A DNA stretch of 64,000 nucleotides. Origin: Aphanomyces cochlioides. Its lineage: Eukaryota > Oomycota > Saprolegniomycetes > Saprolegniales > Verrucalvaceae. Shown here one piece after another: positions 45,901-56,482 of the stretch. A program made the translations under genes and the position numbers. The stretch lies in NCBI GenBank assembly GCA_019828595.1, contig JAHQRK010000002.1:1054001-1118000 (forward strand), given 5' to 3'. The notes beneath the pieces are model-generated. The model had not been told where the DNA came from, ran no database searches, and worked only from the letters and a program-made list of their open reading frames with translations. Every line of letters starts with the position of its first letter. The stretch's first letter is position 1.

Positions 45901-46963
45901 TGCAGACACTAGTCTTGCCATTGCTTTGAGGAATCATCGTGGATGGTACTGTCATTTAGCAGAATGGGGGCTATGCACACTAAAGGACTTTCTCACTGCA
46001 GACCACAAATGGCCCTCACCTGTTGAATTTGCGATTAGAATGGAAGACTATATAGCGGTGTATGATCGGCGGGAGCCCAGACCAACATCGTTTGACAGAT
46101 TTTACTCCTTGCTTACAAAGCTTGCAACAAATATATGGCATGTTGGAAGGTACACATTGATGGACGCAGTGTCAATACAGTCTGAAAACGTACTGCCGTT
46201 TCAAGCACTGCACAAGAAAAAGGCACTCCCCTTCCACCTGTGGCCAAAATCACTAGTAAAGAAGGCCTGTTTTCACGCTCCTCCCCTGGTCAAAAGACAC
46301 CCCATGCGCTCGGACGATAGAGACAGTACAAACAAAATTCGAGCGTACATCCAACACACAATTTCACCACTCCTCGCATTGACCTTGCCAATCCAAGCAG
46401 ATGTGTGGTGGCGTATACTATATCGCATGTTGCCAACCAACTACTCCTTCTTCTTCCTACAAACCCAAATCCCCGACATTTTGGAATGTACATACCCTAA
46501 CTGCAAAGAAGTGGAAACGATGAAACATGTACTTCTCGAATGCAAGCACGTTGCACCAATTTGGGCATGGCACTCCGCACCATGGCGACAATTTAAGGTG
46601 GGTTTTACTTGGAACTTGCTCGTCAATTTGGATTCGTTCACAGTGGCTCGGTCATGGCAGAATTTGTCGTCAGCAATACAGAAGCTCTGGGTCCTGCTGG
46701 CGGGAGCTCTACTTCACACTCTGTGGACCTGCAGAAACCAATCAAAGTTCGAACACAAGCCTCCACCATTTCGACCAGCAATCCAACACAAGACGTTACT
46801 GCAATGGAGTGCCAGCGTCAGACGTCTGTTACGTGAAACGCAGGGCGATGATTTAGAAACAACCCACCTTCATCGTGCTCTCATTCAACTCTGTCAGCAT
46901 GACAACTACAGTTGGTTCAAGAAACAATATCCCAGAGCATTCAGTATATCCACTCAATCATGA
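42932..46963 (+). CDS. LINE-A1 ORF2: endonuclease-reverse transcriptase
   Basis: An intact frame, ~1343 codons counted from 42932 (open from 42848). Endonuclease: LTVNINGF, AIQETKLASK, YFHNVYAPVEN, MGDFNLPID (GDFN 151-154), NRLDYIF, PTDHLCH. Reverse transcriptase: KTPGLDGFSAGFY, SLLFKGGDRKNTGNYRP, GFVKGRRIHDHVIF, motif A FLDFEKAYDRINWE (from ~601), motif B RGVKQGDPLSSLLFVL, motif C LLFADDTT (FADD 703-706), motif D GAKLNRHKCK, motif E RYLGIFLGH. The C-terminal CTYPNCKEVETMKHVLLEC is zinc-knuckle-like (C-x4-C-x7-H-x4-C). All catalytic residues expected for nicking and polymerisation are visible. The first codon at 42932 is TTG and no upstream ATG exists in frame, so the start is uncertain. If ORF2 is translated by readthrough, the element is limited mainly by the nonsense codon in ORF1. 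Confidence 0.94.
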   Translation: MLTVNINGFKDNGHRVISQLMSRHTIVAIQETKLASKFQYDKVCFHLDHVLGVGNYFLATNDHRHSSLTVEARRSSGVMLLFQKDTPGFEHLQHLDHLDISDRYMIVQTKWANRAVYFHNVYAPVENDSREAFFEELPRDFPLDSIHIVMGDFNLPIDRDLDSVTGITNHHKSRQECMTWLQALGIIDAWRLHHPEQRIYSSPRSKNRLDYIFASTKLVEDAYRESSYFPCTDPTDHLCHSVSFLPVGVLTSKSYWKIPKELLTIPEVRRVIQEEAKVLLQTMETANNIGVLWAGWKKRTRRFLQTYHARYLAQRTRSRDQALLQWLQAKNSHQARRLTDDELLVAKVAYETAMADWQQQQNDLQFDFHATQNEVSTQHFFRPPKRKLYRVPIVEVYQSDGTCTSVPSLIQQAFHEKWSNVMCERDFIQPNRKLRRRFLRRLRTRLTDDQQRDLDSPITSDEMAEAIKTMHPNKTPGLDGFSAGFYQIDPRLFGEILRRVFEYQLQRGELLGIQRRSAVSLLFKGGDRKNTGNYRPISLIPIEVKILTRVLAYRVSSLLPRLIHPTQMGFVKGRRIHDHVIFLRDLQHKHTLDEEEGYAMFLDFEKAYDRINWEYMMDTLEAFNFGPQFLRWIRLLYNQPIAHLIINGALSEAIRPTRGVKQGDPLSSLLFVLSVEPLSQLLRDHEELGIAFSETQIATTLLFADDTTLLASSLVNLEYQLELVDEFCGFSGAKLNRHKCKTLTLNENQSIIPHPKLNMVASGVPIRYLGIFLGHKLDSQLQLNSISDTFYRTFVEWGCRARTLKGRRLIVNTMVLSKLWYYTAVIPVPPELVNKWQTMVAKYILGRRVHKDDKYIAPTNYGLAYNKAIGLRMPHIASQIRTQRLQRLQLLMASELMNEELWPILPKEMWIRCTKPYCRLTTWDMLHYVPNIRTKLIQPNSLSPFWLDVWTEWGRTTYTSLWPVQPKFTQLVNMPIWLQRHPLFLVPTEDADTSLAIALRNHRGWYCHLAEWGLCTLKDFLTADHKWPSPVEFAIRMEDYIAVYDRREPRPTSFDRFYSLLTKLATNIWHVGRYTLMDAVSIQSENVLPFQALHKKKALPFHLWPKSLVKKACFHAPPLVKRHPMRSDDRDSTNKIRAYIQHTISPLLALTLPIQADVWWRILYRMLPTNYSFFFLQTQIPDILECTYPNCKEVETMKHVLLECKHVAPIWAWHSAPWRQFKVGFTWNLLVNLDSFTVARSWQNLSSAIQKLWVLLAGALLHTLWTCRNQSKFEHKPPPFRPAIQHKTLLQWSASVRRLLRETQGDDLETTHLHRALIQLCQHDNYSWFKKQYPRAFSISTQS

Positions 46964-47011
46964 TCGAGAGACTTTATCCTCGAACACAATAACTTAATGT
47001 AAATTAGACAA

Positions 47012-47071
47012 GGAAAGTAGATAGGGGATAAATGTCAAATACACCCCGATTGAACTGTGCGCTACACCCCC
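47012..47071 (+). repeat. Conserved 60-nt LINE-A 3' terminus (A1)
   Basis: Begins GGAAAGTAGATAGGGGATAA and ends CGATTGAACTGTGCGCTACA plus CCCCC. The same 60 nt, with few changes, end copies A3 (49560-49619), A2 (55709-55768), copy 4 (62760-62819) and copy 5 (63848-63907). It is a likely RT recognition and target-pairing element. Confidence 0.85.
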
Positions 47072-49620
47072 TTCTCTTTAAAGGAGGAGATCGACGGAAC
47101 ACAAGGCATTATCGACCGATCTCGTTGATCCCGGTCGAGGTGAAAGCACTGACAAGAGCTCTCGCGTACCGGGTGAGCTCATTTCTACCCTCTCTTATAC
47201 ACCCCGTACAAAATGGATTTGTGAAAGGACGTCGTATTCATGATCATGTACTATTTATACGCGATCTCCAACACAAACATTCAATGGACGATGAGGAAGG
47301 CTACGCCATGTTTCTCGACTTTGAGAAGGCTTATGACCGCATCAATTGGAGCTTTATGTTCGACACTTTGGAAGCATTTAACTTTGGACCCAAATTCCTT
47401 CAATGGATACAATTACTCTACCATCTCCCAGTGGCACAACTTGTTATCAACGGCAAGCTCGGTGATGCTATCTTCCCATCCAGGGGGGGTGAAACAGGGT
47501 GATCCTTTGTCTTCCCTTCTCTTTGTCTTATCTGTAGAGCCTTTGAGCCTTCTATTGCAAAATCATGAAGAGTTTGGAATTCCATTTTCAGAGACTCAGA
47601 TTGCAACAACATTGCTCTTCGCTGATGATACCACAATACTTGCATCATCCTTGGACAACATCGAACGCCAACTAGATTTGGTCGAGGAGTTTTGCTCTAT
47701 GTCTGGTGCTAGACTCAACCGAAGCAAATGCAAAGTCCTTACTTTGAACGACAACCAAGCGATAACATACCATCCTCGCCTGAACATGATTGACAGTGGC
47801 GTCCCCATCCCCTATTTGGGTATTCACCTTGGTCATCAGCTCTCATCGCAAGCCCAATTGGACATAATCTCCGACTCCTTTTATCAGTCGTTTATCATAT
47901 GGGGGTGTCGGGCCCGCACACTGAAAGGACGTCGTCTGCTTGCGAGTACCATGATTTTGTCTAAGCTCTGGCACTATACTGCAGTGATACCCGTCCCGCC
48001 AGAGCAAGTAGTCAAATGGCAAACCATGCTCAACAAATACATACTAGGTCGACAAACTTCGCGTGATGCGAAGTATGTCGCCCCCACAAACTACGGTTTA
48101 GCTTACAATCGCTCGATTGGCCTGAAAGTCCCTCACATTTCCTCACAACTACGATGCCAAATGCTACGACGTCTCCAGTTGCTTGTCCTGTCAGATAGAC
48201 AAGATATGGGTTTATGGGCTATTCTTCCAAAGGAATTCTGGAGACGTTGCTCAGGTCCTTTCTGCCGACCGACCCACTGGGATGTGTTGTACTATACACC
48301 AAACATAAGAACATCCTTACTCAAGTTATCGGTCTTACCACCGCTTTGGTTGCAAGTTTGGAGAGAATGGGGAAAGACTCCCATCAACACCCTGTGGTCA
48401 GCAGAGCCAACACTTCACCAGCTTTTAGATGCACCGCTGTGGCTCAATCGACACCCCATTTTTACAATGCCTACCGTTGACAATGAAACCAGCCTCGCAA
48501 TAGCTTTACGCAACAACAGGGGCTGGTACCAGCATCTTGCGGAATGCGGGATACATTCGATGGAGGATATATTAATGAGTGGCAGAACATGGCCATCATG
48601 GAGTGAATTCGAGGAATGGATGGATGACTACTTAACAGTTTATGATCGTCGCGAACCCCGCCCCGTGTCCTTCCAACGTCTGTACACAATGCTCACTGAA
48701 ATCATTGCACGAATATGCCATACTTTGGGGATAGAAATCACAACCACATTCCCTGCACGAGATCAATCCAACCTCCCGTTCGTCCAAAGGGAAAAGAACA
48801 CAACAATCCCGTTTCAACTGTGGTCAAAGTCGACTATGAAGAGAGTTGCTTTCCATGCTCCACCACTACTCAAGCAACATCCCATGCACTCTGAAAAGCA
48901 CAATACGCCCAAACAAATCCAGACATACATACGCAAAACCGTGCAACCACTCCTTAATCTTACACCTCCCACCCAAAGTGATGTTTGGTGGCGCATGCTA
49001 TATCGCATGCTACCAGTCAGCTACATGCTATTCTTTCTCCAAGAGAAGCAGTCAAGCATTGTGGAGTGTTCATACCCGGGATGCTCTGCAGTGGAGACTG
49101 CTCGACATGTGCTAGTCGAGTGTGACTTTATCTCAAATGTTTGGTCTTGGCATTCAGCCCCATGGCGACAATTTGGAATGTCCTTTAATTGGGACTATCT
49201 GTCTAATCTTGACAACATTCAAGTAGCTGTTCCATATCAACACCAATTTGAAAGCCTCCGCAAGTTATGGACTCTTCTTGCAGCCGTCACGCTGCACACG
49301 TTGTGGACGCATCGCAATAAGACGAGATTTGAAAACAAACCCCCACCCTTTGTAGCAGCCGTGAGACAAGTGACAATGATATCGTGGAGCGCTAGCGTGC
49401 GTCGTTTACTCCGAGATCCTTCGTTGGACGACACGGATTTACAACAGATTTACTCGATTTTGTCCTCCCTGCGACTACACGCTTACTATTCACAGTTCTG
49501 GACACAATATCCTCGAGCGTTCTCACCGCTAACTTGGTCATCTATTTAACAACACTATAGGAAAGTAGATAGGGGATAAATGTCAAATACACCCCGATTG
49601 AACAGTGCGCTACCCCCCCA
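47072..49620 (+). mobile_element. LINE-A copy A3, 5'-truncated
   Basis: Begins directly after the tRNA-end sequence of A1, at TTCTCTTTAAAGGAGGAGATC, inside the RT domain (LFKGGDRRN), and runs to the conserved 60-nt terminus. The coding sequence is diverged from A1 and A2, so this is a third subfamily. 5' truncation at a fixed 3' junction is the hallmark of incomplete reverse transcription. Confidence 0.92.
47074..49549 (+). pseudogene. LINE-A3 ORF2 fragment (RT to C-terminus), frameshifted
   Basis: The first frame (to 47502) carries LLFKGGDRRNTRHYRP, GFVKGRRIHDHVLF and motif A FLDFEKAYDRINW. At 47486-47494 a G run is one base too long and shifts the frame, turning GVKQGDPLS into GGETG. The second frame (to 49549) carries the rest: KQGDPLSSLLFVLSVEP, motif C LLFADDTT, GARLNRSKCK, PYLGIHLGH and the C-terminal CSYPGCSAVETARHVLVEC. 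The endonuclease is absent. The protein is inactive as it stands. Confidence 0.92.
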
Positions 49621-49715
49621 ACTTTCCTTTTTACCGTGTCCATCACACCCAAAGAAAGTACCACCGTCTCCTCAAGACACCGACCCGCAGGAACCCACGC
49701 TCTCGCCCAGCTACC

Positions 49716-51509
49716 ATGTCTTCTCTGTCGTCTAATCAAGACCCCACTCGTCGTGCCTGTCCTTCTCCGGCTTCTAAGACGCCCGCCGACCAAGGACTTC
49801 CACCGCTCGAATCGTCTCCCATCGACTGCGCTCAGCCAACCACGACGCTTCGTCAACAAGTCGGAACGCCAACTACAAGTCTGCAACAATCTCCAGTCAT
49901 TCGACCAACTCCTCTCGAACCTACCGCTTGCCTTAGAACCCCGCTTGCATGCGCTGCCGACGTGCCGCCTGTGCCGGAGATGCAGGTTGGATCGACCATC
50001 GCCGACGATGAGCACAGCGTTGCCACTGCCGGGAATTCGCCTCTGCTTGATACCGTCGCTCGTGACGCCGGGGAGAGCATGCCTGCTGTCCTGGCTGGCA
50101 CGACTGGGCCGTCGGCCGGTGGTGACCAAACCAGCGCTCTTGAGCCGCGGCCACTGAATCTGGCAACGGAAGAGGATGAGCAAGAACTGGATCTTACTAA
50201 ACCAATCACTGACGTCCATATGGAGAGCGCACCCATATCAGGAACACATCATCACGGCGATCCACCACGACCGATCCGTCGAGTGATCGACTTGACCAAT
50301 CCACCCGAGTTAGCCGAAGACAATACCATGCCCAAACGAAAAGATGACTCCCTGCCGCCGACTTATGCGTCGGTGCTCAAGCAGTCTGCGGACAACACCA
50401 CGCAGAGTGATGTGAAATGTTACTTATCTCGCCCGTCTCGTACCATGCTACTCAAGCTAATGGAGCTTGCAGAGAAGGATTCTACGACGGATGACGAAAT
50501 GTTTGAAGCCATCCAGAACGCTTGGCCGTACCCAAAATGAGTTGGCACGGGTATATTCTGGATCGAGACAGCTTCAGCATTGGCCTCACAGACCAACGAC
50601 AAGATTATCCGAAGTATTCTGAGCGACAACCAAGAAGCTCCATGGAGTCCGCTGATGAAGGACTTTCTCCAGGTTAACAAAGCTCGGGGAGGGGACGTTG
50701 TCGTCTCAGTAACAAGCGAAGAAACGCGACTTGCCATGCTTGGTCAAACCGTCTCTATCCTTGGCAACGACTATAAAGTGGCAACTCCAAGAACTGGCGG
50801 AAAGTCTCGGAACATGAATACCAACAAGCAGAATGGGTTGGAAGAGCTTTACTACATGGACATTGTTGGCACAGGCTACAACTTTGATTCTCTAGCATTG
50901 GATGTGCCAGAACCCTCTGGCGGCAAACGTAACATGCACACGCGCCTTTCTATCAAACAATGCAACCATGAGAAACATTGCCTATCTTCACGCTTGGCAT
51001 CGATGGGTCATTGCCTCAACATTGCCTCGGATTACGACATTCCAAGAGGCATTCGGGGAAATATTCGCAACTAACCCCACGGCCGATTTTCTACAACATG
51101 CATTCACGAGCCATGCAATAATTCAAGGCACCACTCCGCCGAACATAGCGATTGACATTGCGGAGGTGGAACTGGCACTTGCGTTGTTTGAAATTCTGCT
51201 GACACTGCAAACAACACCATACTTCTTTGATGAAGCATGGCTACTATGTACAACCAGGCACCCTGTGATATGGATACCGGCTTTTAAGGCCCACAACATG
51301 GTCGCCCCAGATACCTTGTGGGGCTTACTTCACTCTCAGCAATTGGACATCAACTGGTCTCGAATATGAAATCATTATTTCCTGGAGGACTGATTGATGT
51401 ACTAGTCCACCTTCAAACACAAAGTTATGCTTATGAAAAAGGCAGTATGGTGGCATTCGTCCCAGGCGACGTTCCGGCACTAGACATGGTCAAACCGTAT
51501 CGAATGTAA
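49716..51509 (+). pseudogene. LINE-A2 ORF1, disrupted
   Basis: ATG at 49716. The frame ends at TGA 50538-50540, where A1 has CGA (PKRVGTG), a C-to-T change. It continues afterwards with ETASALASQTNDKI and the VNKARGGDVVVSVTSEETRL module. At ~50896, after NFDSLA, about 1 kb relative to A1 is deleted and fused out of frame to the C-terminal domain (NVTCTRAFLS, LHAWHRWVIASTLP, VELALALFEIL). A further indel lies near 51338. The end is CGA-ATG-TAA at 51507-51509, matching the A1 ORF1 stop context. Confidence 0.88.
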
Positions 51510-51644
51510 GGCCCCCTGGCTCCCATCCCACAACATACGCCAAACTCTACACCATCAGGCATACAAACGCGCCGAATTACTAGAAAACATCACCACCGAC
51601 CGACTGGCAACTATAACTCAGATGTCACGGAGGAACTGTCCTTA

Positions 51645-54600
51645 ATGACAGTGAATATCAACGGCTTCACAGACAATGGGCACAGGTTCATATCCAAACT
51701 CGTGCCAAGATACACAATTGTTGCAGTCCAAGAAACCAAACTGGCAAGCAAGTTTCATTATGATAAAGTGCGCTTTCATCTCGACCATACAATCGGTGTG
51801 GACCAGTACTTTCTTGCAACCAACGATCACCGCATTTACTCAACAGAGGTCGAACCTCGTCGTAGTAGTGGTGGCATGCTCCTTTTCCACTAAGAAACCC
51901 CTGGCTTTAGCCATCTTGATCATCTTAGGCACCTGGACGTACCAGACAAGTATATGGTTGTGAAAACAAAATGGACAACACAAGATGTCTACTTCCATAA
52001 CGTGTATGCTCCAGTGGACAATGACGCTCGAGAGACATTTTTTGAAAGCCTTCCAAGAGATTTCCCTCCCAATGCTACACACTTTGTCATGGGCGACTTT
52101 AATCTCCCCATCGATCGTGAGTTGGACTCTGCCTCAGGGACTGCACAACACCATACCGGACGCCAAGAATGCATGGCATGGCTCCAGGCTTTGGGCGTTA
52201 TCGACGCATGGCGACTGCACCATCCCCGACGACTACATATTCCTCACCAAGGGCCAAGAACAGACTAGACTATATTTTTGCCACCACGCGACTTGTCGAA
52301 GAGACCTATCACGACTCATCCTACTTTCCGTGTCCTGATCCAACGGACCACTTATGCCACGAAGTACGCTTCCAATACAATGGGATACAAATTAAAAGGC
52401 CATACTGGAAGTTACCGAAAGAGCTTTTGACTCTACCAGAAGTTTGCACGGCCATCAAGAATGAGGCCCGTCGACTACTCGAACAAATGGAAACAGCAAG
52501 CAATGTTGGGGTTCTCTGGGCAGGCTGGAAAAAGCGAACTCGACGCTTTCTGCAGTGTTACCACTCCCGATATATTGCTCACCGAACTCATATACGTGAT
52601 CAAGCAATACTACGCTGGATGCAAGCACAACACGCTCACGAGACGGGCCGTCTAAATAAGGAGGAGCTGCTGGTGGCTAAAGTGGCATACGAATCGGTCA
52701 TGACTGAATGGCAACAGCATCAAAACGATTTACAGTTTGACTTTCATGCGACACAAAATGAAACTGCGACCCAACACTTCTTCCGACCACCAAAAAGGAA
52801 ACTCTATAATGTCCCCATCGTCGAGGTATACCAGGAAGATGGCACCTGTACAACCGATCAAAGGCTCATACACCAGGCGCTCCATGATAGATGGAGCAAT
52901 ATAATGTGTGAGCGAGACTTTAAGCCCCCCAACAGGGAGGCGAGACGAAGATTCCTCCGTGTCCTTCGAACTCGGTCAACCAACGAACAACAGAGGAACT
53001 CGATACGCCCATCACTAGCTATGAAATGGCAGACGCCATCAAGACACTGCACCCCAACAAAACACCGGGTCTCGACGGCTTCTCGACAGGCTTTTATCAA
53101 CTGGATCCGATGCTCTTTGGCGAGATCCTCAAGAGAGTATTTGCATATCAGCTTGACAGAGGAGAACTGCTTGGGATTCAACGCCGCTCAGCTGTCTCTC
53201 TGCTTTTTAAGGGTGGAGACAGAGAGAACACGGGAAACTACAGACCAATTTCATTGATACCAGTAGAGGTGAAGATTCTCACCCGAGTACTGGCTTACCG
53301 CGTGAACTCACTCCTGCCCTTTCTTATACACCCCACACAAACGGGCTTTGTCAAGAGGCGCCGTATCCACGATCATGTTATCTTTATCAGAGACCTCCAA
53401 CATAAACACACGATGGACGACGAAGAGGGCTACGCTATGTTTCTCGACTTTGAGAAGGCGTATGACTATGACCGAATCAACTGGGACTACATGTTGGACA
53501 CACTGAACGCTTTCAATTTTGGGCCGATATTCCTGAGATGGGTCCGCTTGCTATATAATCAACCGATCGCGCACTTAATCATTAACGGCACATTGAGTGA
53601 GGCGATCAAACCAACTCGTGGTGTGAAACAAGGGGATCCTCTCTCCTCCCTATTGTTTGTCTTGTCGGTGGAACCACTCAGTCAACTTCTTCGCGACCAC
53701 GAGGAATTTGGCATCCCGTTCTCTGAAACACAAATCGCGACTACCTTATTGTTTGCTGACGATACTACATTACTCGCTTCGTCGCTAGAAAACTTGGAAT
53801 GGCAATTGGAGCTCGTGGAAGAGTTTTGTAGTTTTTCAGGAGCCAAGCTCAATCGGCACAAGTGTAAAGTGTTGACACTGAATGACAACCAAAACAAAAT
53901 TCACCACCCAATACTCACAATCGTGGCCAGTGGAGTACCTATCCGTTATCTCGGCATTCGCTTGGGCCACAGATTGGACCCACAAGTACAGCTCAACACC
54001 ATCTCTGATACATTCTATAAAACTTTTGTCGAGTGGGGCTGCCGAGCGCGAACGGTGAAAGGCCGTAGACTCATTGCCAACACCATGGTTCTCTCTAAAC
54101 TGTGGCACTTTACTGCAGTTCTACCTGTGCCGCGAGACATGGTCAGCGGATGGCAAACTATGATCGCCAAATATATTCTTGGGCGTCGAGTCAAAAGAGA
54201 TGACCCATATATTGCTCCCACAAACTACGGACTCGCACATGACAAAACAGTTGGACTCCGTGTCCCCCATATTGCCTCGCAAATTCGAGCACAACGACTG
54301 AACAGATTGCAACTGCTCATGATGGCAGAACAAACGAGTGGTGAGCTATGGTCCACACTGCCAAAAGAGTTGTGGTCTCGATGTGTCTGACCGTATTGCA
54401 GGTCGAAACACTGGGACATCCTACACTATGTTCCAAGTATCAGGACGAAATTGATTTATCTCAACAAGTTATCGCCACTGTGGATTGAAGTATGGACTGA
54501 ATGGGGAAGAACCCCCTTGACCAAACTCTGGCCAACACAACCCACCTTCATTCAACTCGTCAATATGCCAATATGGTTGCAGAGACACCCACTATTTCTA

Positions 54601-55673
54601 GTCCCTACAGAAGACGCAGATACTTCCCTCGGTATAGCATTACGAAATCACCGTGGTTGGTATAGCCACCTGGCAGAGTGTGGACTTCACACGCTAAAAG
54701 ACTTTCTTACTCACGACCACAAGTGGCCATCGCGAGAAGAATTTGAGATAATGATGGAGGATTATATTGCAGTGTACGATCGACGAGAACCCAGGCCAGC
54801 ATCATTTGACTGATTATACTCATTGTTAAACTTGATCGCCGCCAAGGTATGGCACGTCGGGAGGCCTCAATCTGACGGACACAGCCCCGATGTCGTGGGA
54901 AAATCACTGGCCCTTCCAAACGCAGTATAAAAAGACCACTCTGCCCTTTCAACGATGGCCGAAGTCGCTGATTAAAGTGGCAAGCCATCATGCACCTCCA
55001 CTGGTCAAACAGCATCCCATGCACTCAGACACCCGAAATACTATGAACAAAATCCGACTATACATACAACACACGGTCAAACTTTGCCTTGATGAGGCCG
55101 GTGCAAGAAGATATCTTGTGGCGCATCCTCTATCGCATGCTACCAACGAACTATTCCTTTTTCTTCCTCCAAAATCAAATCCCCGATATTATGGCCTGCA
55201 CATACCCAAATTGCAGCGAAGTAGAGACCATGCGACACGCACTGATGGAATGCAGATATGTATCGCCAATTTGGCAGTGGCATTCTGCAGCTTGGAGTCA
55301 GTTTGGCGTGCGGTTCACGTGGAACTCCCTCATCAACTTGGATTCATTCACAGTTTCAGCCCAATGGCTCCACATGTCACCCGTCTCACACAAACTCTGG
55401 GCGCTCCTGGGAGGTACCATGCTGCATACACTTTGGATCTGTCGCAACCAGGCGAAATTCGAGGAAAAACCACCGCCATTTATCCCTGCAATCCAACAAA
55501 AAACGATGGTACAATGGAGTACCAATGTCAGAAGACTACTCCGTCAAACACTATGGGACCAATCAGAGTCAGATCTGATACGGCAGGCGCTCACCCAACT
55601 CTGTCAACACCAACATTACAAGCACTTCAAATCTCGATACCCTCGAGCATTCTCCATATCAATGTCAAAATGA
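51645..55673 (+). pseudogene. LINE-A2 ORF2, multiply disrupted
   Basis: ATG at 51645 (MTVNINGFTDNG), in the same frame as the ORF1 stop 45 codons upstream. Breaks visible: TAA at 51891, frame changes near 52240 and near 53000, a duplicated TATGAC giving YDYDRINW just after motif A, TGA at 54388 and 54811, and more after 54830. Recognisable motifs remain: QETKLASK, MGDFNLPID, LLFKGGDRENTGNYRP, FLDFEKAYD, GVKQGDPLSSLLFVL, LLFADDTT, and C-terminal CTYPNCSEVETMRHALMEC. No functional product is expected. Confidence 0.9.
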
Positions 55674-55768
55674 TTAACTACGATATGAAGACGATGTATA
55701 TTATCACAGGAAAGTAGATAGGGGATAAACGTCAAATACACCCCGATTGAACAGTGCGCTACACCCCC

Positions 55769-55860
55769 ACATATATTATTTTTCATGTTGTTTTATATAA
55801 CACATGTTAACAAATGCCAACTTTGCGCTACTCATCCAGTCAAAAATGTATTTATTATCA
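55769..55860. other. Flank between LINE-A2 and the next element
   Basis: AT-rich sequence after the LINE-A2 terminus (ACATATATTATTTTTCATG). I see no gene or repeat in it. Confidence 0.4.
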
Positions 55861-56482
55861 GTTAGCGACACATTTTGGGTCAGCGACACATTGTGGGTCA
55901 AACTGTATACAAAAACTTTGATTGGAAAAGATGGAGTGGTTAAAAATGAGATACTTCAAGTCGTCTGATTGGCTTGAAACTTGTAAAATATAATCCTTCA
56001 ATTCTCACGAATTCTGAGGTATTTTTAGATCATTCTTATTCCCTCATGCGCCAAAGTTGAGCAAGGCAGCATTCACATACAAAACTCAAGATAAAACTTT
56101 GGAATGATATTTTTTTTGGAGGAGAAATGGATAATTAGAATACTCGAAAGACACTCTTAACAAGCTTTGAAGTCGCGTTCCACAACACAATCAGCTCAAA
56201 ATATGACTGCCAATTGCTTGGTATCCTTGGTTGATGCAAATCGCGCTTCAGATCGCAGCACTGTGGTTGTATGACTCACAATATGTCGCATCCAGTTTTC
56301 CTTAAAATTTGACATTTTGAACTGTGAAGTATTCAATCATGTAGCTTCGTTGTGCAATGTCATGAGCCTAAGTGAACTACGTTTTCTTTCTTCTTTGTAG
56401 TAATGTCATCTATGACTATAGATTCCATGTGGAGGCGAAGATATCACCCGCTAGTCTTTTGACCCACTACTTGTCGCTAACG
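55861..56482. mobile_element. Possible MITE with GTTAGCGACA terminal inverted repeats
   Basis: GTTAGCGACA at 55861 is mirrored exactly by TGTCGCTAAC at 56473-56482, with weaker matching further in (GGGTCA / TGACCC). An 18-bp motif (AGCGACACATTKTGGGTC) is tandemly doubled at 55864-55899. There is no ORF. No clear target-site duplication was found, so the boundaries and class are uncertain. Confidence 0.45.

Larger units (their letters stand above)
39984..47071 (+). mobile_element. LINE-A copy A1, full length (7088 bp)
   Basis: Starts ACTTTCCTTTTTACCGTGTC, followed by a 95-nt 5' UTR, ORF1 (40079-42847), ORF2 (to 46963) and a ~108-nt 3' UTR ending in the 60-nt conserved terminus (47012-47071). 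There is no poly-A tail; the element ends in antisense tRNA-Ala sequence GTGCGCTACACCCCC. The target word TGCGCTACACCCCC lies at both ends. Confidence 0.93.
49621..55768 (+). mobile_element. LINE-A copy A2, full span but decayed
   Basis: Starts ACTTTCC immediately after the A3 terminus and ends in the conserved 60-nt terminus at 55709-55768. The first ~945 bp are almost identical to A1; beyond 50566 the sequences differ strongly. It has an internal ORF1 deletion (~50896) and many stops and frameshifts. Confidence 0.92.
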
